Shown: piece by piece, positions 25,855-33,572 of the stretch | How positions within the stretch are numbered: position 1 is the first letter of the stretch | Layout of the letters: each line of letters opens with the position of its first letter | Assembly: GCA_016206675.1 (NCBI GenBank) | Contig: JACQRD010000047.1 | Coordinates: 1-37,040 of the forward strand | Reading direction: 5' to 3' | DNA: 37,040 nt | Source: Candidatus Omnitrophota bacterium | Lineage (GTDB): Bacteria > Omnitrophota > Gorgyraeia > Aquiviventales > Aquiviventaceae | Program-made: the position numbers and the translations under genes | Notes under the pieces: generated by a model | The model's input: only the letters and a program-made list of their open reading frames with translations | Database searches by the model: none | Told to the model about the DNA's origin: nothing

Positions 25855-26695
25855 CGCCGTGCGCGGAGGGCCGCACCGTCTGGCATGGACGCTGCCATGG
25901 ATCGCCGCCGGCGTGGCCTTGTGCTGGCCCACCATGCGCTGGATGGCGGAGCGGTTTGAGGCCCCCGACTCCTTTTATTCGCACGGCTGGCTGATCCTTG
26001 TGGCCAGCGGATGGCTGCTCTGGAAGCGGCGCGCGCGGCTGGCCGCGCTGCCGGCCTCGCCGACGTATGACGGCCTGTGGGTGTTGGTGCCGTCGCTCGC
26101 CGTCTACGTGATGGCGACATGGTGGCGCATTCACGTCGTCGCGGGCTTGAGCCTGTTGGGGATCCTCTGGGGGCTGGTCTGGACGCTCTGGGGTCGCGCG
26201 GTCGCCAAGGTAGCGCGGTTTCCGTTGGCCTTTCTCGTGTTTATGGTCCCGCTGCCTGGCATTCTCTTAATTGCCATCAGCTTTCAAATGAAGCTGCTGG
26301 CCGCCGCCATCGCCACGTGGCTGCTGAACCTCATCGGCATGCCGGCGACGCAGGCCGGCTCAACGATTCAGGTGCCCGGCGTGTCCGTCATTGTGGACGA
26401 CACCTGCAGTGGGCTGCGGTCGCTCATCAGTTTGCTGGCTCTGTCGATTTTCTGGACGGCGCTACTGCCGCCGGTCGCCGCGCGGTGGCAGAAGCTCAGC
26501 CTGGTCGCGGCGTCAGTGCCGATTGCCCTGCTGGGGAACATGGTCCGGATCCTCGTGCTGGTGTTGGTGGCCGTGATTTACGGAGCGAAGGCCGCCGAAG
26601 GATTCATTCACTATGGTTCCGGCATGGTGGTCTTCGGCGTCGCCATCGTCGTGCTGGTGTGGCTGAGCAACCTCTTGATGAAGCGCTCCCGATGA
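25844..26695 (+). CDS. Exosortase (EpsH/exosortase family)
   Basis: Multi-TM; conserved Cys in VIVDDTCSGLRSLISLLALS, Arg in NMVRILVLVLVA, His in GFIHYGSGMVVF. Confidence 0.92.
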   Translation: MSSSAVRGGPHRLAWTLPWIAAGVALCWPTMRWMAERFEAPDSFYSHGWLILVASGWLLWKRRARLAALPASPTYDGLWVLVPSLAVYVMATWWRIHVVAGLSLLGILWGLVWTLWGRAVAKVARFPLAFLVFMVPLPGILLIAISFQMKLLAAAIATWLLNLIGMPATQAGSTIQVPGVSVIVDDTCSGLRSLISLLALSIFWTALLPPVAARWQKLSLVAASVPIALLGNMVRILVLVLVAVIYGAKAAEGFIHYGSGMVVFGVAIVVLVWLSNLLMKRSR

Positions 26696-27327
26696 AACAC
26701 GCAGGCAAGCAGAGGGCTGCGCGCCCGGTTGCGCTGCTGCTGCTGGCCGCCGCCGCGGCCCTGGTGTGGCACGGACCCCCGGCGGCCCAAGCCGTCTCCG
26801 GCGCGTCTTCCCCATCGATCGGTGCGACGGTTCCCGCGCAGGTCGGTTCCTGGGCGGGCCGGGCCCTGTCGGTTGAAGACCGGGCGAAAGCGCTCCTTGA
26901 GACGGACGACGTCGTCCTTATGGAGTATCGCCATGGCGATCAGCCGCCGGTGTGGCTGGCGTTCGTGGCCGGCTTCGGCAATCGCGCCGCCTTCCACCCG
27001 CCCGAGCTCTGCTATGTGGGCAGTCACTTTGAGGTCATGCAGCGTGCGCCGGTGATATTGGCCGTCAACGGGGCGGCCCATCGGCTGATGCGCCTGGTCG
27101 TCCGGCAGAATCGCCAGCACTACGAAGCCTGGTACTGGTTCACCGCCAACAAGCGGGTGACCTCCAACTACTACCAGCAGCAGGCATGGCTGATGTGGGA
27201 CACCATCCGGGGCCGCCCCGCCTCAGGCACCCTGGTGCGGATTTCCACGCCGCTGGACGACCCTCGCGCCACCCATGCCCGCCTGCTGGATTTCGTCACC
27301 GCCTGGGAGGAGCGCGCCGGCTCATGA
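26692..27327 (+). CDS. epsI: EpsI-domain protein
   Basis: N-terminal TM, VPAQVGSWAGRA, FGNRAAFHPPELCYVGSHFEV, EAWYWFTANKRVTSNYYQQQAWLMWDTIRGRPASGTLVRIST. Confidence 0.88.
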   Translation: MKHAGKQRAARPVALLLLAAAAALVWHGPPAAQAVSGASSPSIGATVPAQVGSWAGRALSVEDRAKALLETDDVVLMEYRHGDQPPVWLAFVAGFGNRAAFHPPELCYVGSHFEVMQRAPVILAVNGAAHRLMRLVVRQNRQHYEAWYWFTANKRVTSNYYQQQAWLMWDTIRGRPASGTLVRISTPLDDPRATHARLLDFVTAWEERAGS

Positions 27328-27416
27328 GCACTCCCGGTGCGATTGACCCCTCCGAGCGGGTGTGGTACGCTACAGCCCTTCATCCCCGGCATCGCACGGC
27401 AACCGTAAGGCGGATC

Positions 27417-28499
27417 ATGGCGTCTCCCAATCTCCAATCTGATGAATGGGAGCAACTCTGCCGCATCGCTCCCTGCGGCATGATGTTGCTGGACAGCCAC
27501 GCGATGATTCGTTTTCTCAACGGGGCCGCCTCGAAGCTGCTCGGCATTGACCTCCACCTGTCGATCGGCCAGTCGTTGGCGGATGCGCTGCCCGCGTGGA
27601 AGGAGACGCCGCTCTACGCCAGCCTGCCCTCGCTGATGGGAGCCCAATCCACGTTCGAAGCCATCGATTTCGACGTGCCCGGCCGCGACAAGAAACGGCT
27701 GCGGGTTTCTGCCGCGCACATCCCTGGCGCGGCGCAGCAGGCCCGCGGGGTGTTGCTGACCATCGTGGAGGATTCAGAGGTCGCCAGCCTGGAGCAGCGG
27801 CTCCATCGGGCGGAGTACCAGGCCTCCATCGGCAAGCTGGCCCGCGGCATCGCGCATGAGCTCAACAGCCCGCTGGACGGCGTGCTGCGCTACACGCACT
27901 TAGCACTTGAGCAGCTGGTGAGCGACTCCACCGTTCGCGAGTACCTCATCCACGTCAAGGAAGGCTTAGACCGGATGGTGCGCGCGGTGCGGGCCTTCCT
28001 GGAGTTCTCCCGCCAGGTCACCACCCCCGTCACCCGCGTGGCGGATCTGAACAAGCTGGTTGACGACGCGCTGCTGCTCGTGCAGCACCGGGCCAAGTTC
28101 CAGCAGGTGCAGGTGCTCAAGCGCTACGACCCGCATTTGCCGGAGGTGCTCGACGGGGGGCTGCAACACGCCATCGTCAACCTGATCAAGAACGCCTTCG
28201 ATGCGATGCCGCGCGGGGGGACGCTCACGATCACCACGCGCAAAAACGAGGATCACGTAGACGTCGACGTGGAGGATACCGGGGCCGGCATTCCGGAAGA
28301 GTTGCATTCCCGCATGTTCGAGCCGTTCTTCTCCACCAAGCCGATCCACCAGGGCAGCGGACTGGGCCTGATCATCGCCAAGGAAGTGGTGGAGCGCTCC
28401 GGGGGCACCATCGAATTCACCAGCCAGCCGGGGGCGGGGACGACGTTCCGCATCCACGTGCCGGCCGCGCCGGCCGACAGCCAAACGAATGGAACGTAA
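27417..28499 (+). CDS. PAS-containing sensor histidine kinase
   Basis: IAHELNSPLDGVLRY (H box), NLIKNAFDAMP (N box), DTGAGIPEELHSRMFEPFFSTK, GSGLGLIIAKEVVERSGG. Alternative upstream start 27324 overlaps the epsI stop. Confidence 0.93.
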   Translation: MASPNLQSDEWEQLCRIAPCGMMLLDSHAMIRFLNGAASKLLGIDLHLSIGQSLADALPAWKETPLYASLPSLMGAQSTFEAIDFDVPGRDKKRLRVSAAHIPGAAQQARGVLLTIVEDSEVASLEQRLHRAEYQASIGKLARGIAHELNSPLDGVLRYTHLALEQLVSDSTVREYLIHVKEGLDRMVRAVRAFLEFSRQVTTPVTRVADLNKLVDDALLLVQHRAKFQQVQVLKRYDPHLPEVLDGGLQHAIVNLIKNAFDAMPRGGTLTITTRKNEDHVDVDVEDTGAGIPEELHSRMFEPFFSTKPIHQGSGLGLIIAKEVVERSGGTIEFTSQPGAGTTFRIHVPAAPADSQTNGT

Positions 28500-29895
28500 C
28501 CGCATCCTGGTCGTCGACGACGACCCCCTCATCCGCGGCTCCCTCTACGAGATGCTCCGCGGGCGGCACTACGACGTCGAAATGGCGTCCAACGGTGCTG
28601 AAGCGATGGAGCACCTGAAGCGCCGCAAGTTCCAGCTCGTGCTCACGGATTGGAAGATGCCGCAGATCGACGGCATGAGCCTCTTGGCCCACATCAAGCG
28701 CGCGCAGCCGGAGGTCAACGTCGTCCTCATCACGGGCTTTGGCAACATCAGCTCGGCGGTGGAGGCGATGCGGGAGGGCGCCTTCGACTACCTCACCAAG
28801 CCGATCCAGCCGGAAGAGCTGGAGGCGACGATTCAGCGAGCCCTGAGCGAGTACATCGTGCCCGGCAGCCCGGAGGGCGACGGGTTCAACGATCCGTTCG
28901 CCGGCATCGTCTCGCAGGACCCGGCGATGAAGAAACTCTTCGGCATGATTGAATCCATCGCCGCCACACCGGCTACGGTGCTGCTGGAAGGGGAGAGCGG
29001 CACCGGCAAGCGCGTCATCGCCCATGCCATCCACCGGGCGGATCCCAAGCGCTGCCACCATCCGTTCGTTGAGATCAGCTGCGGGGCTTTGCCGGAGACG
29101 CTGCTGGAGAGCGAGCTCTTCGGGCACGTGAGGGGCTCCTTCACCGGCGCGATCCGTGATAAGCAGGGGCGCTTCGAGCTGGCCGACGGCGGCAGCGTGC
29201 TGCTGGATGAGATCGACGCCTTCACGCCGGCGCTGCAGGTGAAGCTGCTGCGGGTGATTCAGGACCGGCTCTACGAGCGGGTGGGCGATACGCGCACGGT
29301 GCGTGTGGATGTGCGCATCATCGCCGCCACCAACCGCAGGCTCTCCGAGCTGGTCAAGCAGGGCAAGTTCCGCGAAGACCTCTACTACCGGCTGAACGTC
29401 ATCTGCCTGCGGCTGCCGCCGCTGCGCGAGCGCAAGGTGGATCTGCCGCTGCTGATCGACCATTTCATCGCCCGCAGCAGCCAGGCGATCGGCAAGAGCA
29501 TCAGCGGAGTGACGGATGAGGCGATGCAGTTGCTGACCGCCCACCCCTGGCCCGGCAACGTACGCGAGCTGGAAAACGTCATCGAACGGGCCGTGATTCT
29601 GGCTAGGCATGCGAAGATCGGCGCGGAGGATTTGTCCGAGGAGTTGGGAGGCGAGGGCAGTGCTACAGCGCCCGATGAGGCTGTGCCATCCGCTGCGCCC
29701 TCCGCCGGTCACGCCTCCGACAGCGCCGGCTGGGCGCTGAAGGACGCGCTGCGCATGCCAGAGCGCGATCTGATTTTGAAAGTGCTGGCTGAGGTGCGAT
29801 GGAACCGCTCGGAAGCCGCCAAGCGGCTAGGGATCCATCGCTCCACCCTGTATCACAAAATCAAACAGTTGGGGATCGATACCTCGTCGAAATAG
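28489..29895 (+). CDS. Sigma-54-dependent (NtrC-family) response regulator
   Basis: Receiver VLTDWKMPQIDGM; AAA+ GESGTGKRVIAHAIH, GSFTGA, GGSVLLDEID; C-terminal Fis-type HTH RSEAAKRLGIHRSTLYHKIKQLGI. Confidence 0.95.
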   Translation: MERNRILVVDDDPLIRGSLYEMLRGRHYDVEMASNGAEAMEHLKRRKFQLVLTDWKMPQIDGMSLLAHIKRAQPEVNVVLITGFGNISSAVEAMREGAFDYLTKPIQPEELEATIQRALSEYIVPGSPEGDGFNDPFAGIVSQDPAMKKLFGMIESIAATPATVLLEGESGTGKRVIAHAIHRADPKRCHHPFVEISCGALPETLLESELFGHVRGSFTGAIRDKQGRFELADGGSVLLDEIDAFTPALQVKLLRVIQDRLYERVGDTRTVRVDVRIIAATNRRLSELVKQGKFREDLYYRLNVICLRLPPLRERKVDLPLLIDHFIARSSQAIGKSISGVTDEAMQLLTAHPWPGNVRELENVIERAVILARHAKIGAEDLSEELGGEGSATAPDEAVPSAAPSAGHASDSAGWALKDALRMPERDLILKVLAEVRWNRSEAAKRLGIHRSTLYHKIKQLGIDTSSK

Positions 29896-29922
29896 CGCCG
29901 TCCCCCGCCTCGGCCACACCTC

Positions 29923-30501
29923 ATGCCCTCTATCTCCGCGTCCCCGTCTGCGCCTACGCTGCTTGAAGGCGTGGAGCCCGCCCGGTGGCAGCGCCTCCAG
30001 GATCGCTTGGCCCATGTCCTCGGCGTGCCGATTCGGACCGTGGGGCTCTCCCGCGAGCTGCTCGTCCCGCCCAGCTGGCCCTCCAGCCTGGTCAACGACC
30101 AGACCATCGCCTTGTTGCGCGCCGGGGAGGAGCTGGAGCAGCTGATTCCGTCTGGGCAGCTGCTGCGCGAGGTCGCCAGCGTCACCACGACCCTTGGGGC
30201 CACCTACGCCGCAGTGCCGATGCGCGCCGCGCCGGAGTTGATCCTTGCCTACGTGGTGATCGGCCCGATCGTGGTGGGAGTGCGCGAGGAGGAGCTGCAA
30301 TTCCGCCAGCGAGTGCACGCGATGGGGCTTGATGCCTCCGCCCTGTGGCCGCTGATGCTCTCCCTGCGGCTGTATTCTTTCAGCGGGCTGCGAGCGCTGC
30401 TGGATCTGATCGAAGATCTCACCGGCCTGCTGGCTGAAATGGCCTATCGAAAGACCGGGGACGGTTCTCATTTTCCCGTCGGATCAATGCCGGGAAAATA
30501 A
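29923..30501 (+). CDS. PocR-like ligand-sensing domain protein (standalone)
   Basis: WQRLQDRLAHVLGVPIRTVGLS...AAVPMRAAPELILAYVVIGPIVVGVREEELQFRQRVHAMGLD resembles the PocR sensory domain; last codons and TAA lie in a palindromic repeat. Confidence 0.55.
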   Translation: MPSISASPSAPTLLEGVEPARWQRLQDRLAHVLGVPIRTVGLSRELLVPPSWPSSLVNDQTIALLRAGEELEQLIPSGQLLREVASVTTTLGATYAAVPMRAAPELILAYVVIGPIVVGVREEELQFRQRVHAMGLDASALWPLMLSLRLYSFSGLRALLDLIEDLTGLLAEMAYRKTGDGSHFPVGSMPGK

Positions 30502-30510
30502 GAACCGTCC
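30459..30510. repeat. Long palindromic repeat (GGACGGTTCT... / ...AGAACCGTCC)
   Basis: GGACGGTTCTCATTTTCCCG-N12-CGGGAAAATAAGAACCGTCC; about 19 of 20 stem positions pair; includes the stop codon of the upstream ORF. Confidence 0.9.
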
Positions 30511-31003
30511 TGCTCTGTCGAAAACCGCCCCGCCAGCGCCGTTGCGCCGCCGGACGCCTGGCTTCAGTGGACCGGCGCGGGGGGCCTGCAGGGCCAGCGG
30601 CGGCGGGGCCGGCCGCTCGCTCCGGTGCGGGCTCCGGGCGCCCGGAGGGCGTCGACCCGGCCGGCCAACTCCTCGCCGGTTAGGCTCGTCGGACAGGCCG
30701 GCCGTGTCTCAAAATCAGGTCGCCGCCTCCGGGCTGAGCCCGCACAGTCGCTCGCGGTCCGGCCCACGCCGCCGCTGGCTGTGTTTCGTGGGCTAGTAGT
30801 GCCGCAGGCACCCCCGGCGAGCGACTATGCGGTTCAGCCTGGCGCAGGCGGACTGCTGTTAGAGCCCCCGGCCGTGCTGTTTGAGGCGCCGGTTAAGCGG
30901 CGCCGAGTTCACGGCCGGGTCCGCCGAGCCGGGCGTCTCGGAACCGCATCGGAGCGAGCCGGGGTGCCGGCGGCACAGAGGAGCGGCCGCGGTGGCGCCA
31001 GTC

Positions 31004-31032
31004 TTGCGAGTGTGAAAGTTTTCACATATAAT
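31004..31032 (+). promoter_or_regulatory. Sigma-70-type promoter with palindromic operator in the spacer
   Basis: TTGCGA (31004-31009) - 17 nt - TATAAT (31027-31032); spacer holds TGTGAAA-GT-TTTCACA (31011-31026). Confidence 0.7.
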
Positions 31033-31067
31033 GAAGTCTCTTCGTTCCATCGCGTAATTTCCCATCC

Positions 31068-31595
31068 GTGAAAGGGTTGGCGTTGCACGGGTCAGTCATC
31101 GAAGGATTCCTGGAGCAGGTCGCGCGCCGGGGATCATGGTTCGGGGGAGGCAGCGTGGCGGCGCTTGGCGCCGCGATGGCTGCGGCTCTGCTGGAAAAGC
31201 TGATCACCGACGCCGCCACCGCGCGGCGATTAAAGCGCATCCGGCGGCGGTGCGTGGCCCTCATTGATCACGACGCTGCCACCTTCTCGCGCGCCATCGC
31301 CGCCACCCGCACCGGACGACGCCGCGACTTCACGCGGGCCCTGAAGCGCGCGACGGAGGTGCCGTATCAGGTCTTCGCCGACGCGCACGCCATCCGCGCG
31401 ATCGGGCGCGCCACGCGGCAGGCGATCAAGCCGCGGTTTCAATCCGATGTGCGTTGTGCCGTGGCGCTGGCCGAGGCGGCCGCCCGCTCATCGGAGACGT
31501 TGATCCGCACCAACTTGACGTGGCTGAAGGACCGGGCGTATACGGCGCATATGAGCCGCCGATTGCGCAAGGCCTGCCGGCCTCATGTTGGTTGA
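31068..31595 (+). CDS. fchA: Cyclodeaminase/cyclohydrolase family protein (FTCD C-terminal/FchA-like)
   Basis: SWFGGGSVAALGAAMAAALLEKLI motif (family P/S-GGGSVAAL); located next to folD. Start uncertain (GTG 31068 or TTG 31083 behind AAAGGG). Confidence 0.8.
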   Translation: MKGLALHGSVIEGFLEQVARRGSWFGGGSVAALGAAMAAALLEKLITDAATARRLKRIRRRCVALIDHDAATFSRAIAATRTGRRRDFTRALKRATEVPYQVFADAHAIRAIGRATRQAIKPRFQSDVRCAVALAEAAARSSETLIRTNLTWLKDRAYTAHMSRRLRKACRPHVG

Positions 31596-31614
31596 GACTC
31601 CGACCACACTCCCG

Positions 31615-32463
31615 ATGTCGACGCTCCTCGATGGCAAAGCACTCGCCGAGCAGATCAAGCAGCAGCTGCAGCGCGAACTGCACACCCTGCCGAAGCAGCC
31701 CACCCTGGGAATCGTCTCGTTCGACGCGCCGGCCTCTTCGGTCTATTGCCGCGCCCAATGTCTGCAAGCGAATGCACTGGGTATTCGCACGCGGGTGGAA
31801 CAGCTGCCGCTGAACGTCACCCCGCAGCGGGTGGAGCAGCTCATCCAGGCCTGGAACGCCGATGCGGCGGTGCACGGGATCTTCGTCCATCAGCCGATGC
31901 CGCCGCAGATCGACGCCCAGCGGGTGTCCTCAATCATCAATCCGGATAAGGACGTCGAAGGCATCCATCCGCAGCACTCCGCCCGCCGCTTCTTTGCGCG
32001 CGCGCGCATCGGCTCCTGCACCGCGCTGGCGGTCATGGCGTTGATCGAATCGACCGGGGAGCCGCTCGAAGGCAAGGAGGCGGTGGTGGTGGGCCACAGC
32101 GACATCGTCGGCCGCCCGGTGGGGATGCTGCTGCTGGATGCGCTGGCGACGACCACCATCTGCCACGTCGGCACCGACCGCGCCAAGAGGCTGGAAGAGC
32201 ACGTGCGCCGCGCCGACGTGCTGGTCGTGGCCGTGGGCAAACCCCAGTTCGTCAAAGGGGAGTGGATCAAGCAGGGCGCGATCGTCATCGACGTGGGGAT
32301 CAACGTCGTCGGCGGCCATGTGAAGGGCGACGTTGAATTTGAAGCGGCCACAGCGCGGGCGAAATACATCACCCCTGTTCCTGGCGGTGTTGGGCCGGTC
32401 ACCGTGATGATGGTGATGAAGAATACGATCGAAGCGTTCAAGCTCCAGCAACGGTCGGCATGA
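31615..32463 (+). CDS. folD: Bifunctional methylenetetrahydrofolate dehydrogenase/methenyltetrahydrofolate cyclohydrolase
   Basis: LLDGKALAEQIKQQ, QPMPPQIDAQRVSSIINPDKDVEG, VVVGHSDIVGRPVGMLL, ATTTICHVGT, ITPVPGGVGPVTVMMVMKNT. Confidence 0.96.
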   Translation: MSTLLDGKALAEQIKQQLQRELHTLPKQPTLGIVSFDAPASSVYCRAQCLQANALGIRTRVEQLPLNVTPQRVEQLIQAWNADAAVHGIFVHQPMPPQIDAQRVSSIINPDKDVEGIHPQHSARRFFARARIGSCTALAVMALIESTGEPLEGKEAVVVGHSDIVGRPVGMLLLDALATTTICHVGTDRAKRLEEHVRRADVLVVAVGKPQFVKGEWIKQGAIVIDVGINVVGGHVKGDVEFEAATARAKYITPVPGGVGPVTVMMVMKNTIEAFKLQQRSA

Positions 32464-32469
32464 ATCTCA

Positions 32470-32582
32470 AGTGGCGGGTGACGCGGAGACGTTCCCGAGA
32501 GGGAGGCCCGGACACGCCCTCGTCTCGTGGCGGGGAGAGGGAGGGTTCCCCGAGGGAACGTTCCGCGGCAGGACCCGCCACT
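32470..32582. repeat. 113-bp intergenic element with terminal inverted repeats
   Basis: AGTGGCGGGT (32470-32479) / ACCCGCCACT (32573-32582) perfect, extended by GACGTTCCC / GGGAACGTT further inside. Confidence 0.75.
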
Positions 32583-32596
32583 ATCGCGATACAACG

Positions 32597-33496
32597 ATGA
32601 ATTTTCCTGACGCGAATCGATTCGAGCAGAAGCTCGGCAAGAAGTTCCTGGTCACCCTGGAAGTCAACCCGCCCAAGGGCACCGACCTCACCGAGATCCT
32701 GGCCGCGGTCAGGCAGGTCGGCGGCCTGGTCGATGCCCTCAACGTCACGGACGGCTCCGGCGCGATCATGCGGGCCTGCTCGCTGGCCGTCGCCAAGCTG
32801 GTGCTCGATGCGGGTGTGGATCCGATCCTGCAGATGACCTGTCGCGACCGCAACCGGCTGGCCCTGCAGGCGGACCTGCTGGGTGCGGCGATGCTGGGCA
32901 TCCGCAATGTGCTGGTGCTCACCGGTGATGATCCCAAATCCGGCGATCATCCGGAGGCGAAGCCGGTCTTCGACATCAACTCCGCCACGCTAATGCAGGT
33001 AGCACGGGGGCTTATCCAGGGCAAGGACATGGCTGGCAAGGCGCTTACCGGCAGCCCGCGCTACTGTATCGGCGCAGCCGCCGATTGCGGCGCGAAGGAT
33101 CTTGAGGTCGAGCTGCAGAAGTTCAAGGCGAAGGTCGACGGCGGGGCGCAATTCTTCCAGACGCAGGCCGTCTTCGATACGCAGCCATTGCGCGCCTTCA
33201 TGCAGCGTGCCACACCATTCAACACGCCGGTGTTGGCGGGCATCTTGCTGGTGAAGTCGGCGAAGATGGCGCGGTACATGAACGAGCACGTCTGGGGCAT
33301 CCATGTCCCGGACGCACTGATGGCTCGCTTTGAGCAGGCGAAGGATGCCAAAGCGGAGTGCGTGGCCGTCACCGTGGAGCTCATCAAGGCGGTGCGCGGC
33401 ATCGCGGACGGCATCCATCTCTACGCGCTCGGTTGGGAATCCCTGGTTCCCACCATCTTGAAGGAAGCAGGAGTAGAGCGTTCATTCGTTCATTAG
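32597..33496 (+). CDS. metF: Methylenetetrahydrofolate reductase (short type)
   Basis: FLVTLEVNPPKGTDLTEILAAVRQVGG..DALNVTDGSGAIMR, DPILQMTCRDRNRLALQADLLGA..GIRNVLVLTGDDP, GAQFFQTQAVFD; ATG 32597 is downstream of the inverted-repeat element. Confidence 0.93.
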   Translation: MNFPDANRFEQKLGKKFLVTLEVNPPKGTDLTEILAAVRQVGGLVDALNVTDGSGAIMRACSLAVAKLVLDAGVDPILQMTCRDRNRLALQADLLGAAMLGIRNVLVLTGDDPKSGDHPEAKPVFDINSATLMQVARGLIQGKDMAGKALTGSPRYCIGAAADCGAKDLEVELQKFKAKVDGGAQFFQTQAVFDTQPLRAFMQRATPFNTPVLAGILLVKSAKMARYMNEHVWGIHVPDALMARFEQAKDAKAECVAVTVELIKAVRGIADGIHLYALGWESLVPTILKEAGVERSFVH

Positions 33497-33563
33497 TTCA
33501 ATTGTTCAATGGTTCCGCAGAGAGCGGAACCGTTGAGCCAATGAACTATTGAGCCATTGAACG
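33479..33563. repeat. Octamer-based 40-bp-arm imperfect palindrome
   Basis: Five octamers per arm: CGTTCATT CGTTCATT AGTTCAAT TGTTCAAT GGTTCCGC - AGAGA - GCGGAACC GTTGAGCC AATGAACT ATTGAGCC ATTGAACG; includes the metF stop codon. Confidence 0.9.
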
Positions 33564-33572
33564 CAGTTGACG

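Noticed and set aside
30511-31003. Identification of the GC-rich block as tmRNA or RNase P RNA
   Set aside because: The minus strand has a short tmRNA-like ATAGTCGC string, but no matching 5' end, T-arm plus CCA end, or tag ORF; the RNase P GAGGAAAGTCC core is absent.
31004-31067. Glycine or THF riboswitch upstream of the C1/glycine-cleavage operon
   Set aside because: The leader after TATAAT is only about 30 nt, and I see no glycine- or THF-aptamer signature; the promoter palindrome is a better explanation.
30625-31071. 148-aa plus-strand ORF as a real protein
   Set aside because: Arg/Pro/Ala-rich, no motif, and it runs through a good promoter and operator (31004-31032) into the start of the next gene.
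33479-33563. CRISPR array
   Set aside because: Units are 8 nt, tandem without spacers and mirrored into a palindrome; no cas genes in the window.
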